From Agrocybe praecox (Eukaryota; Basidiomycota; Agaricomycetes; Agaricales; Agrocybaceae), in contig OZ024841.1 of assembly GCA_964017145.1 (NCBI GenBank), positions 3,720,001 to 3,784,000 on the forward strand: a stretch of 64,000 nucleotides of DNA, given 5' to 3'. Numbering within the stretch: the first letter of the stretch is position 1; every line of letters begins with the position of its first letter. The translations under genes were made by a program, and so were the position numbers. Below are positions 24,001 through 35,559 of the stretch, piece by piece. The notes under the pieces were generated by a model. The model was not told the origin of the DNA. It saw nothing but the letters and a program-made list of their open reading frames with translations, and did not search any database.

Positions 24001-25105
24001 AGAAACTTTATGAAAGATTGAAGAGCAAGTCCATTGTGTTTGAACGTTGGACTGAGGGTATGTTTATTTTTATTTCTTCTATGTTTTTAAGCTTAATTTC
24101 GCTTTTATAGCTGAATTAGCTTTGTCTTTTGAGTCACTCGACTTTGCAAAAATTCCCCTCATCATGTCTCTAGGTGGTTCTTGTATTGTTCAAGTCAAAC
24201 ATGCCAAAGGCTTTTCGAAATTGCCTATTGATGACAAACCTTTGAAGAAACAGTTGAAGGGTCTTACTACTCAATCTCCATCTCCTCGTTGTATGCCTTC
24301 CTCTCTTCCTCTTCCCACACACTCTTCACCTCCTACAGAAAGTCATCAATATATGCAACCTTCTTCAGTTCCAACTGTTGATCCCACCACCCATACACGT
24401 CATTCCTCTCACTCAACAAAATTTAAGCCTTCGTTCCCTACTCATCAGCAACCTGTCCTTCATCGCCTTCTTGATTCTTCTGCTCATTATTCCTCCAAAC
24501 CCTATGATGATGAATTCCATGGCTATGTTGTTGTGGACTCTGAGGGTGACGGTAAAGGCCGAAAGGAACTTTATCGTTTTCAGGATGATGAGTATGAAGA
24601 TCTTCCTGTGATCCGCCTTGCCAAACCTCATGAGGCCTGGAAACCTACTATTCCTCATGAGACTGTCATTCCTGTTGCTAGGCGTGGAGACCTTGGCTCA
24701 AATGCTTACCAGGCTCTTGCTGTTCCTTCAAACCAGTACAAACCCTATCGGAAACGCCTCTATGATCCTGAACACCAAGGCCATCCCTCTCGTTCTCACT
24801 TCTCTGAAAAAGCTATGGATGCCAGAGATGCTATGGGTGACAAGCCTACTACTTCATCCTTCTACAACTTCCGTCATCCAGATCCTCCTTCTGCCCGTAA
24901 ACGTCTTGAGTTCCATCAGAGTCGGAATGTCCACAGAGTTCCATCTCTAGCTCAATCCCGAAATGAGCATTTTGTTCGCCCAGATCTTGCCACTGATTCT
25001 GTTGAACATGAACAAACATCTGAGAGGTACTACAATGATGCCATCAGGAGGGAGGACTGTGATAAGGCAGAAGGGTCAAGCAAAGGAGTATATCGTTATC
25101 GTTGA
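21064..25105 (+). CDS. Gene C: uncharacterised intron-rich protein with AT-hook and coiled coil
   Basis: Twelve exons join in frame: 21064-21120, 21177-21230, 21285-21325, 21493-21639, 21691-21753, 21805-22174, 22232-23003, 23055-23239, 23305-23489, 23545-23783, 23833-24057 and 24111-25105. Visible parts in order: a basic N-terminus (MPPKRKGK); an AT-hook (KRPRGRPPK); an acidic patch DDDDD; a charged coiled coil made of AERLEEERLK repeats (exon 6); an acidic linker; a conserved-looking core starting RRGRKPIALVKRCEDLG and including GVDYNAEGLREYHATVDAMT; a C-terminal region with GDGRQSFPWNILVEQCF and GGSCIVQVKHAKGF; and a polar tail. Exon 2 starts after the acceptor at 21176. I recall similar proteins only as hypothetical Agaricomycete proteins. 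The AT-hook suggests chromatin or DNA binding. No catalytic motif is recognised. All junctions are canonical GT-AG and no lesion was seen. Confidence 0.7.
21374..21464 (+). ncRNA. Three covarying stem-loops in intron 3 of gene C
   Basis: Within the 167-nt intron 21326-21492 the 10-nt sequence TGACTGTGTC occurs three times (21383-21392, 21412-21421, 21446-21455). Each copy is flanked by perfectly pairing but different arms: TTCTCCAGC with GCTGGGGAA, GAGGGTTGC with GCAACCTTC, and TTGTTGTGC with GCACAATAA. Each stem is 9 bp with exactly one G-U pair and a common two-pair base next to the loop. Compensating differences over three stems are hard to explain except by selected structure or by a shared mechanism of origin. 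Whether this is an RNA element, a splicing regulator or a mobile hairpin is unknown. Confidence 0.7.
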
Positions 25106-25560
25106 GTATTTTTTGTTTTTAACTCCTTTGCTTGCTTTTCATTTGTTTTGATATCTGGTCTTGGGATTGCTTCTTGTTCTTCTTTATATTTCTTTTAATC
25201 ATTCTTACTGCATAAAATTTCCTTACTTCTTCTATGTTCTTTTTAATTCATTCTGTCTATTTCACTTTGATAGTACTTTTAGATTCTGCTAATTTTTGTA
25301 TACTTTTGAATCTATATTGTATTTTTATGTCTAATGTATGCTTTTCATCTTCTATTTGTTTTGATGGGTATAGTAGTTGCATTATAGGGCTTTGGAGGAC
25401 TTTTTTGTGGATAGTATCTTGTTTTGCTTATTCATTGCGGACTTGAATGAAATGTAATAATTATATATACATTGCTGCAAATATATATATGTGTTTTGCT
25501 TCATTGATTGGTCTTTAAGAATATCTGATGTTGTGAAAAAGTACTTAAATATTTTCCTTA
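25106..25560. other. 3' flank of gene C
   Basis: T-rich sequence following the TGA at 25103-25105, probably the 3' UTR and terminator region. No gene is seen. Confidence 0.5.
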
Positions 25561-26075
25561 ATAATAATGTTTTTCCTACCAAAAAAAACATTTTTCCTGA
25601 TAATAATGTTTTTTCCTGCAAAAAAAAACATTATTAGCCAATAATAATGTTTCAAACTATAGAGTTAAAATATTTCTTCCTTGTAATAATGTTTTTAATT
25701 GAAGACCAGAAACATTTGTCTGCAATAATAATGTTTCAACTACAGGATACAAACATTGTCCACTAGTAATAATGTTTTAGACTATGGAATAGAAACATTT
25801 CTTGCTAGTAATAATGTTTCAGATTCAAAAGATAAACATTTCTCACTGGTAATAATGTTTTAGATAGGATAATAAAACATTTTTCATGAGTAATAATATT
25901 TTGGATAGGACAATAAAACATTTTTCATGAGTAATAATGTTTTGGATAGGACAATAAAACATTTTTCATGAGTAATAATGTTTTTTTGGTGAGAGAATAA
26001 AACATTTCTCACCAGTAATAATGTTTTTTGATGTGAAAATAAACATTTCTTAATGGTAATAATGTTTTTGTTACT
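25561..26075. repeat. Satellite 1: about 13 units of 41-42 bp, TAATAATGTTT ... AAACATTT
   Basis: Each unit starts TAATAATGTTTT and contains AAAACATTT about 20 bp later, giving a small inverted repeat (AATGTTTT against AAAACATT) with a variable spacer. Units near 25880-25980 are almost identical (GGATAGGACAATAAAACATT), while outer ones diverge, as expected for a locally homogenised array. Further single units occur near 26665-26780. Confidence 0.85.
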
Positions 26076-26109
26076 AAGTTATAAAAATAGCTATACTTAT
26101 AAGTATGAC

Positions 26110-26590
26110 TTACATTCATATTAATCAAGATCTACACTTACTCACAAGTGTCTACACCTATATGAACCAAGATCTACACTCACTCACAAGTATCTACTCT
26201 TATATAAACCAAGGTCTACACCTATATTAACCAAGATCTACACTCACTCACAAGATCTACACTTACTCACAAATGTCTACTCTTATATTAACCAAGATCT
26301 ACACTCACTCACAAGTGTCTACACCTATATGAACCAGAATCTACACTCACTCACAAGTGTCTACACCTATATAAACCAAGATCTACACTCACTTATAAGT
26401 GTTTACACCTATATAAACCAAGACCTACACCTACATCAACTAAGATCTACACTCACTCACAAATGTATACATTTATATAAACCAAGGTTTATACCCACAT
26501 TACTCATGGTTCACCCTGTCATTAACCAAGGGCTACACTTAAAAAGGTCTACATCCACATTACCCAAGGTCACACCTACATTGTGCAAGG
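26110..26590. repeat. Satellite 2: about 10 units of 42 bp, AAGATCTACACTCACTCACAA
   Basis: Tandem units built of ACCAAGATCTACACTCACTC followed by ACAAGTGTCTACACCTATAT. Some units are truncated, and the array decays after about 26480. The period is the same as the adjacent satellite 1, but the sequence is unrelated. Confidence 0.85.
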
Positions 26591-27650
26591 CCTATGCATA
26601 GGGATGTTTTTTATTTTTATTTTTATTTTGAAACAGGACCCCTAACACCCCTCTTAAAATAACATAATGTTTTATTTTTGCATAACATTTATCAAAGACA
26701 GCAATAACTTTTGTATGATACATTAATGTTATTGAAGGAGAAACATTTCTATTGTGATAGTAATGTTTTATTTAAAATGTTTTGGAATAATGTTATATGT
26801 TCTGAGGGTCTCTTAGGTCTATTTCCTATCAGGAATTAATTGGTCTAAGAGGTCATGTCACTGGTTCACTGAAGTGAGAAGCGAGTAGTTGAGTGAGAAG
26901 AAAGTCGTCGAAGGAAGGGGGGACAACGAAAGGAGGGAACTGAGAGGGGAGAGAGGAAAAGAGGACGCTGTTTGGGTGTCTGAGTGTGATAAAACCAGGG
27001 TTGGGGTTGAGTCAAGTGGGACGGAAGGAACGATGGAAGAGAGGGGGAGTGTGAAGTGGGCAAGCAAAGAGCCAATAGACGGTGAGCAGGAAAGACGAGC
27101 CACAGTGAGGCCGAAACAAGAGGGTGGACAACCAGAGGAGGTTATTCGGGAGGATGGTTCCTTCGAGTTGGGATGTGCGGTCGCTGGCTGGCTTTGTTGA
27201 TGATCCCGGCTAGCTCGCGAGTGGGAATGATGTGAAGAAGAATATTAGGGCGCAGCGAGCGAGGTGGGCCGTTGGGAGTGATAAAGATGGCCCAGCTGAT
27301 TGCGGGTAATCCCTCTGCTGCTGCTGGCTATGTGCTGGGTAAGACGATTCGGGCGGGAAGAAACCTATGCAAAGGAAAAATCAATGCTTCATCATCGATG
27401 GAACTATTCCATTATCGCGCAGCAGCAGCATAAAACGCACTACGCCTCCCAGAAAAAGGTTGCCTTGTAAAGCAGACAAAAAGATATATATAAACAGATT
27501 GAGCAGACTGCAGAGGAGGACGAGCGTTCCCGGTCAACCTGATGCAAAAGGATAACATAAACGGGGCTTCACGCCGACAGCATATGGAAATAAACTTAGG
27601 ATTGCTCCAAAATGCGCCAAGTTGAAAGCACGAAGGGCAGACGGGAAGCG
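26591..27650. other. Non-coding spacer with a piece of the R repeat family
   Basis: 26591-26850 has stray satellite-1 units. 26880-27100 (GAGTGAGAAGAAAGTCGTCG, GTGATAAAACCAGG, TCAAGTGGGACGG) resembles 41340-41480 of the R-repeat region to the right. The rest up to the 84-bp satellite shows no gene. Confidence 0.5.
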
Positions 27651-28100
27651 CGTTATGCTTAATGTAGATCATGATGCGGTTCGCTCAAATCCGCATCTTA
27701 TAAGATATTTTTTATATTACAAGCAGCGGAAGCACGTTATGCTTAATGTAGATCATGATGCGGTTCGCTCAAATCCGCGTCTTATAAGATTTTTTATATT
27801 ACAAACAGCGGAAGCGCGTCGTGCTTAGTGTAGATCATGACGTGGTCCTCTCAAATCCGTGTCTTATAAGATATTTTTTATATTACAAACAGCGGAAGCG
27901 CGTCGTGCTTAATGTAGTTGTGCTTAGTGTAGATCATGATGCGGTCCGCTCAAATCCGCGTCTTATGAGATATTTTTTATATCAAAAACAGCGGAAGCAC
28001 GTCGTGCTTACTGTAGATAAAGACGCGGTTCGCTCAAATCCGCGTCTTATAATATATTTTTTATATTACAAGCAGCGGAAGCGCGTCGTGCTTAGTGTAG
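27651..28100 (+). repeat. Satellite 3, forward array, part 1 (period about 84 bp)
   Basis: Units start CGTTATGCTTAATGTAGATC; measured spacings are 84, 82 and 84 bp. Each unit holds a hairpin: GAYGCGG, loop TTCGCTCAAAT, CCGCRTC. The stem varies in a paired way (GATGCGG/CCGCATC, GACGCGG/CCGCGTC, or G-U pairs). Because 84 is a multiple of 3, a frame encoding NVDHDAVRSNP stays open, but this alone is not evidence of coding. Confidence 0.85.
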
Positions 28101-29110
28101 TATGGCGGTCATTTGGGGTAAAAATTCCCCGCGCGCTTTTTACCTTTTCCGCGCAATTTTAGGCCATTTTGAAGCCTTATATCATCTAAGGCAAAATATT
28201 TTCTCCTATGTGCGCGGGGAAAAAGTTGCGCGCGTTTTTTGGTTGGCGCGCAATTATCATTTCGTCCGCGCACCTTTATTTTTGGCACAAGTGATCCGCG
28301 CGCACATTTCAAACTCTGCGCGCGCAATAATTATCAGAGCGCAATTTTGACCTCACATGTCAGCACGCGCACATACAGGATTTTGTATGTGAAATATTCA
28401 ACAACCGAACATTGGCAAAGATCTAATCCAACCAGCAGGTTATGACGAAATGCAAGTATTATTGAAAGAACACATTACTCGTCTATGGATGATAATCATT
28501 TCTTTCTCTACTTGTCTCGTTAATGCTTGGTCATTTTTCTGCGCTCGTCACTCTCGTTTTACTTTCTGAATTGGTTACTTATACTATTTGTAATGGTAAA
28601 TCTAGTCAATAGCTCGGTCCGTCAGTGACCACCAATTATTTTAGCCATCCATATAATTACGTACCAGCCCGTTTAACTACTTTCATGAGTACTTCTGGAA
28701 TGTGTAAATAACCTATCTGTTGAAGAATACACTTGTTATGGTTTCACTATATGGAGTCAGTACCTTTGGTCTACTGCCAGTTACGGATCTCTTTCAAAGT
28801 TCGGCTGTTGAATATTTCACATACAAAATCATGTATGTGCGCGTGCTGACATGTGAGGTCAAAATTGCGCACTGATAACTATTGCGCGCGCGGAGTTTGA
28901 AATGTGCGCGCGGATCACTTGTGCCAAAAATAAAGGTGCGCGAACAAAATGATAATTGCGCGCCAACCAAAAAACACGCGCAACTTTTTTCCCTGCTCAC
29001 ATAAGAGAAAATATTTTGACTTAGACGATATAAGGCTTCAAAAATGGCCTAAAATTGCGCAGAAGAGGTAAAAAGCGCGCGGGGAATTTTTACGCTAAAT
29101 GACCGCCATA
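28101..29110. mobile_element. FB1: 1-kb foldback element, 7-bp target duplication AGTGTAG
   Basis: Left arm begins TATGGCGGTCATTT and the right arm ends AAATGACCGCCATA. Arms of about 315 bp (28101-28420 and 28795-29110) are inverted copies rich in GCGCGC motifs. Perfect 7-bp duplications AGTGTAG lie at 28094-28100 and 29111-29117, which are satellite-3 sequence, so the element jumped into the array. The 370-bp centre has no coding sequence. Confidence 0.9.
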
Positions 29111-29590
29111 AGTGTAGATCATGATGCGGTCCCCTTCAAATCCGTGTCTTATGAGATATTTTTTATATTACAAACAGCGGAAGCACGTCATGCTTAATGT
29201 AGATCATGATGCGGTTCGCTCAAATCCGCGTCTTATAAGATATTTTTTATATTACAAGCAGCGGAAGCGCATCGTGCTTAGTGTAGATCATGACGCGGCC
29301 CGCTCAAATCCGCGTCTTATAAGATATTTTTTATGTTAAAAGCAGCGGAAGCGCGTCGTGCTTAATGTAGATCATGACGCGGTCCCCTCAAATCCGTGTT
29401 CTATAAGATATTTTTCATATTCAAAATAGCAGAAGCGTGCCATGCTTAATGTAGATCATGACCCCGGTTCGCTCAAATCCGCGTCTTTTGAAATATTTTT
29501 TATATTATAAGCAGCGGCACCGTGTCGTGCTTAATGTAGATAAAGACGCGGATCGCTCAAATCCGTGTCTATTGAAATTTACTTTATATT
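29111..29590 (+). repeat. Satellite 3, forward array, part 2
   Basis: Continuation of the same 84-bp array after the foldback insertion. About six units decay towards 29590. The hairpin-forming GACGCGG ... CCGCGTC segment is kept, often through G-U pairs (for example GATGCGG with CCGTGTC). Confidence 0.85.
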
Positions 29591-30599
29591 ACAAACACAT
29601 GTAGTGATTAATGTAAATCAAGACATGTTTTACTCACATTGAAACCTTTGAAAATGAGTAACGTGTGTAATGTAAATCTGTAGATAAATTCCTCAATGTT
29701 TATTGCTCAATATATGTCTCTTTTTTGTGTTGGAACATTCCCAAACTTCAGGGTGCCGAAATCTGTTCCCCTTGAATAGTTATACTGTATAATGGCAGTC
29801 TTCTGTCAAGTACCAGTCTTCTATATGTTTTATCACTATCTATTGGCTCTATTCTGTTATACGAGACAGGCCCTCTCTCCCAGAGTATATGAGTTCATCA
29901 TAGTATTTATTGTGAATGATTTATACAACTTGATCTTTATAAATAATTGTCAATGTACTGTACTGATAATTATATATCCATATGTGAATCATGCTTTCCA
30001 AAGGAGCTCTTATATCTGTATTGTATATGAGATTGATTGAACTCATGCTGTAGTGTGTTACATATGTATATACATATACACACTAATTGTATATGTATAG
30101 AACTGTCCATATAAGAAAGGGATGCCTTATCATTGCAAACACATTTTTGGGCGCCTATTTTGTTCAAGNNNNNNNNNNNNNNNNNNNNNNNNNNNNNNNN
30201 NNNNNNNNNNNNNNNNNNNNNNNNNNNNNNNNNNNNNNNNNNNNNNNNNNNNNNNNNNNNNNNNNNNNNNNNNNNNNNNNNNNNNNNNNNNNNNNNNNNN
30301 NNNNNNNNNNNNNNNNNNNNNNNNNNNNNNNNNNNNNNNNNNNNNNNNNNNNNNNNNNNNNNNNNNNNCCATATAAGAAAGGGATGCCTTATCATTGCAA
30401 ACACATTTTTGGGCGCCTATTTTGTTCAAGACCCAATTGTGAGGTAGTTCCTAATGATCTGACAGTTGTACAACATAAATACTTTGAAATAAAGAAATGT
30501 AATGTATGTAAATGAATACCTTATGCAACAGATTCAACAACAGTCATTGAACATAAGCTAGTGTGGTTTTTAAACAAAGTAAATAGCTCAAGGAGGGTG
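29591..30599. other. Spacer between inverted satellite arms, with 200-N assembly gap
   Basis: AT-rich DNA without a recognisable gene. 30169-30368 is a run of 200 N. The 62 bp before the gap (30107-30168) and the 62 bp after it (30369-30430) are identical, which suggests that the two contigs overlap and that the gap may contain no missing sequence. Confidence 0.8.
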
Positions 30600-31315
30600 G
30601 AAAAAAGCGAGCCACATTGTGATCTACATTAAGCATGACGCACGTTTGCTGTTTGTAATATAAAGTAAATTTCAATAGACGCGGAATGTTTGAGCGAACC
30701 GCATCTTTATCTACATTAAGTACGATGCGGTGCAGCTGCTTATAATATAAAAAATATTTTAAAAGACGCGGATTTGAGGGGTCCAGGTCATGATCTACAT
30801 TAAGCGCGATGCGCTTCCGCTGCTTATAATATAAAGAATATCTTATAAGACGCGGATTTGAGCGGACCGCGTCATGATCTACATTAAGCACGACTACATT
30901 AGGCATGACGCGCTTCCGCTGTTTGTAATATAAAATATATCGTATAAGACCCGGATTTGAGCGAACCGCATCATGATCTACATTAAGCATGACGTGCTTC
31001 CGCTGTTTGTAATATAAAAAATATCTCATAAGACACGGATTTGAGGGGACCGCATCATGATCTACACTAAGCACGACGCGTTTCCGCTGTTTGTAATATA
31101 AAAAATCTTATAAGACGCGGATTTGAGCGAACCGCATCATGATCTACATTAAGCATAACGCGCTTCCGCTGCTTGTAATATAAAAAATATCTTATAAGAC
31201 GCGGATTTGTGCGAACTGCGTCATGATCAACATTAAGCACGACGCGCTTCCGCTGCTTTCAATATAAAAAATATTTTAAGAGACGCGGATTTGAGCGAAC
31301 CGCGTGATGATCTAC
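30600..31315 (-). repeat. Satellite 3, reverse array
   Basis: Eight to nine 84-bp units in inverted orientation to 27651-29590 (GATCTACATTAAGCACGACG, GCGGATTTGAGCGAACCGC). Together with the forward arrays this forms a large imperfect palindrome centred near the gap. Confidence 0.85.
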
Positions 31316-32100
31316 ATGATGTATTTCTAGTACATATGTTACAATTATTTGCATTTTAAGCAGTCAAACACGCGGAATATTGTGGTTCTCTTTTCGGCTT
31401 TATGTGTATGGACACTGCTCCCTAATTACTGTGTCAAGACGCGGTACGGGCAAGTACGATTCACGTACTATTCACTACACAGTGCTATTATATACCAAGG
31501 ATATTGCACCGGTGGCAGAATGATCTTTTAGCAGCAAAACACGCGGTCTTTTTGGGTTATTTTTGGATTTATATGTGCATAGACGCGGCGCGTACTATTA
31601 TTTGAAAAAAACCGCGTGTTTATGCACCGAAATTTCACCCATTTCTGAATGCATTTTTAGCTATTCTACGGTCCATCTACAGTGCATACCTACTGTTCTA
31701 CATCCCCCACCAACCCCCCCAGGATTACTCATAAATACCCCCCGTGTTTAGGGTCCCAAATATGCGCCCTGCGGCCGCGTTTTTCGGTATGCCCCACCCC
31801 ATCCTACCCCCCACATTTTCGGGTGCTAATTTTTCTATTCATCCTGGTACCCCTACACGCGTACTACTATTATATACCCTATATACCACCCAGTACCCCT
31901 ACCATCCCCTACTGCATACCCCACTACCCTATATCTCCCCCTTTCCTAATTGGGATCCCCTATGATAGAAAGATTCAAAGAGATCTTTGAATCAGTTAAA
32001 AGCAATACACTGTAGGCACTCTTTTAATCAGTGTATACGATACACTGTAACATGGGTACCTGTCTCACTGGCCTCTTTTTATATCAATAATTCACCTCCT
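31316..32100. other. Non-coding DNA with short inverted repeats
   Basis: Contains GTGCATAGACGCGG paired with CCGCGTGTTTATGCAC (31574-31627), GATTCAAAGA paired with TCTTTGAATC (31972-31993) and ATACACTG paired with CAGTGTAT just after. 31690-31960 is a C-rich low-complexity stretch (ATACCCCCC and CCCTACC runs). No gene is seen. Confidence 0.5.
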
Positions 32101-35100
32101 TCTTGCCATGCTGCTGGCTCCCTTGCCTACAGTAAAATAGATGCTCCAATTACAGTGTCGGTCCAAGATTTGCATGGTGTCATGCACCTCTGTCTCGCCT
32201 TCTGTTCTCGAGCTCTCAGTACCCTCTCCATATTTGGAGTACTGAATTTTACGAGTCGGGATATTCCGAGGGTCATTTTAGAAAAGAATTAGGAGGACAC
32301 ACATGAAATGATCCTGAACCAAACATATTCGAATCGAATGAATGGAAATAGTGTCAGCGACGTAGGGTAGAGCATGCACGCGCCGGGAGCATCTGTGGCC
32401 TTGGTCCTTTGTGCGTCTTGCCTATCCTTCAAGTCAGTCCTTGCGTCTCCTCTACATCCCAATATTTTCCTCCGAGCTCTGCCGTTTGTTCTCTCCTTTC
32501 GCACACTCTCTGCCTCTCCGTTTCTCTGGTATACCTGACGAGCTCATAAGCGGCATGTACGGATTGGCAAAGGCGATCAGAACGACGCTCAAGGTGCTCT
32601 GACATGGATTGACGCGCTGCCTTCTGTTTAACGAGCGAAAAAATGACGAAGAGCCCAAGTGACGCAGAACTCGGACGCACGACAACAACATTGTTGGTCG
32701 GCTGAGAAAACTGGCAAGGATCGTAAACAGAACGGGCACAAATACGAGCATGTAAGGAAAATCGAAAACATGTTGCATGTTCACTGATTGGATGAGGATA
32801 ATTGAACAATCATATTAGTGGATTAGAACAAACGAAAGAGCGAAAAAGATGAGGGGCTCGAGGACTCGAGTCAGAAATCAGACTACATCACAACGGGGAA
32901 GACGAAGCCAGAGAGGAGTGGGGCGATAGGGAGAGAGGTAGGGAAGATCCGAAGGTGAGAGGGAGAGGCCAGAGAGATCGAAAAAGGAATGGATTCAATC
33001 ATAGGGCGTCCTGTGATAGTGCATGTCTGATGGACTGTGACACATTGTGGGATGGATGGAAGAACTAGCTCGTAGATTTTCAAAACGACAGTGGGGAGTG
33101 ATTTGAATGTACATGGTGTACATACTCGAAGTACGGAATACCTTCTTTTCTTCTTCTTCCTATTTGCTGGCTCGTATTCGTCCTTCTTCTTTCCCTTCTT
33201 CCTCTTCATGTTTTTCTCCATTTGTTCTCGCTCTCAAATTCATTATTCCCCATGTCGTCTCTAATTTATGCGACAATTTGTGGTTCCTATTATAGATTCA
33301 CTGACACTAACACAGGACTTCGACTGGGCCCATTGGCCATCATGTTTCATTCCACGTCCGTCCCCTATGCGTATCAGCATACGAAGTTATAAATATAAAT
33401 ATGAACAGACAGAAGCATGATACGGCGGCGAGGATGGAAGATAGGGAATGGAGGGTTGGAGGGATGTGGAAGGGAGAGTGTGAAAGTAGTAAGAAGAGTG
33501 GGCGGTATGGACAGGGCGTGGACAAGTACAAGTTGAGAGAAGAAAGAGGAAGAGAACTAGCGAGGGAAGCGTGAAAGATTACGACGTTGAATGAGAAATT
33601 GATGCATCGACTCTGGAGGGAGATAGGCATGTGGTGTGTGGTGTTTAATGGATTATAGTACATCGAGCATCGGGCATAGGACATTGAACTCTCGGGATGA
33701 CTGAAAGGACGGGGAATTGTGAAATGACACCGGAGAGGGAAAAATAGGCACGACACCACCGTTCGGCGGGAGGAACGCGAGACACGAGACACAAGAGAGA
33801 AGTGATCGAGGGATCGGATAATGGAGAACAGGGAATGCACGATAGGGACCGGAGAGAAAGACGACAAGGTGGGGAAAGTGAAAGCGGGGAGAGGAAATTC
33901 GGCTGTATGAGATTAATAAAACGAACGTGGGTGGAAGAGAAGGTGGTGCCGCTGAATGGAGAAACATAGGAAGAATAACGACGCGCATGCGAAATACAGA
34001 TGTTCAGGGGAGCGAAAACGGTTCAAGAGAGTGAGGTAAATATGGAAGAGGGACAGGAAATATAAACTACGTACGATGGATGGAATGGATTGCTATGAAT
34101 GCAAATACTAATTGAAAGAGGACGAGAACGGTGAGAAAAAAGTAACGTGTTTGAGGGGAAATGTGAAGTAGGCCCCGGTAGAAAGCCGGAGAGCCATTGA
34201 GAGAAGGGTGAATGGGAAAGAAGCTATCGCAGAAGACAAAGACGAGCAACGGAGAGGCCTAGAAAAGAGGAAAGATGACGAGATGAGAGTACTAGGGCTG
34301 TGGAATGATATCTTGAACTCGATAAAAAACGACAATAAGTCAATGGCGAGCGATAGACTATCGACCAGTAAGCAGAGACCGAGCGAGAGTAAAGGAAACA
34401 TGAACGGTGGAGTAGTCCAAATCCGACGAAAAGTGATGATACACATACAGGGCCAAAACGACTGCTACCGAATTGAATACACAAAGAAAAAGGGCGGACG
34501 TCAGTGGAACGATGCAAGGGAGCGACGTCACGAACAGGAACATCGGAGGTAAAACACCTTTTGATCCGGACCCTAACCCGACATGGCATCGTGTACTATG
34601 TTCGTATCTGACCGTGATTTTGTTCTTCCTCTCCCTCGAATGTTTTATCTTTTCTATAGGTTTCGTCCTTGGGAAGCTGATTTATGGACCCTTAAAAGCT
34701 GAACGTTGAACGTTTCATTGAGTACTTGAGTTATTGAACGGAGGTTTTATCCGAGAAAGGAATCATCGGAGGACGGACACGACAAAAACAACGGAGTGGA
34801 TCCAAAGGAAGCAACATTGTTTATAGCGAGAGGTGTAAGCGTCTATTGCTTTCCGGTACGTGCCATCCATCGCGCTCAACTGATAGAGTTCGAAAACCCT
34901 CAGTCGTCCTTTCCTTCTCCCGTTTCTCCAGCTCCTCTGCTTTCCCCGTCGCTCCGAGTTTCGTCTCATGCGCCCACATTCTCTCTCTTGGTGATCTCTT
35001 CTCTCATCCCTTAAAGTTTCTTCCTCATGCGTTTCTCTCTCCTGCCTGTAGTAAAATAAAAGCTCGAAGTACGGTGTCAGGCGAAGACTTACTTGCCGTC

Positions 35101-35559
35101 ATGCACCGCCCACCTTGCCTTCCGTCTATCGAGCTCTCAGTACCACCTCGAATTCGGAGACGAACATGAAACAGACAACACGGAATCGAATCGAAGGAAA
35201 TGTTGTTAGGAACCTACGGCATGCATGCACTGTAAGTATCCGTGGCTTCTCGTACTGGGTGCCTTTCTCCCAACCCTCTCTTACATTCTGCTCTCAGTCA
35301 CCGGCACGTTCCCGTGAACTTTGTCCTTACTTCTAACATCCCATCCTCTCTCTCTCTCTCTCTCTCTTGTGCTGATTGCCTCGAGTTACTTTCCACATAA
35401 TAGCATGTCAAATGTAGCTCAGGGCCATCGGGGACGGACGAAACTAGACGCGACGCTTTCGTTTATCAGGTATATTTTATTTTCTTCTCGGTTCTCTGAT
35501 CTTAACGTTTAACTCTCCTGTTTTCATCTTAGACTCTTCTCCCCTCGTCTCTCCTCTCC
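32101..35559. other. R-repeat region, left block
   Basis: Non-coding, diverged copies of sequences that recur at 41-43, 49-51, 55-57 and 60-61 kb: CGAGCTCTCAGTACC, AGTAAAATARA, TCGGAGGACG and GGTACGTG. Open frames are Ser/Phe or Arg/Lys low-complexity translations and shift between copies. A (TC) microsatellite lies near 35348-35368. Confidence 0.5.
34558..34596 (+). repeat. R core 1
   Basis: TTTTGATCCGGACCCTAACC followed by CGACATGGCATCGTG. First of six same-orientation copies of a core that contains the telomere-like CCCTAACCC. Confidence 0.8.

Noticed and set aside
27651..28100. CRISPR-like array
   Set aside because: Units are contiguous, with no unique spacers of constant length, and the genome is eukaryotic.
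27651..31074. Protein genes made of repeated NVDHDAVRSNPRLIRYFLYYKQRK-like units
   Set aside because: The open frame follows from an 84-bp period divisible by three. Both array orientations and decayed units behave as satellite, there is no start context or splice structure, and the conserved feature is a DNA/RNA hairpin.
33340..34589. Ser/Phe/Leu-rich open frames in the R region
   Set aside because: They are biased-composition translations, out of phase between repeat copies, and have no domain or intron evidence.
34558..34596. Internal telomere or chromosome end
   Set aside because: Each core has only about one and a half CCCTAA units and no tandem array, so these are not telomeric tracts.
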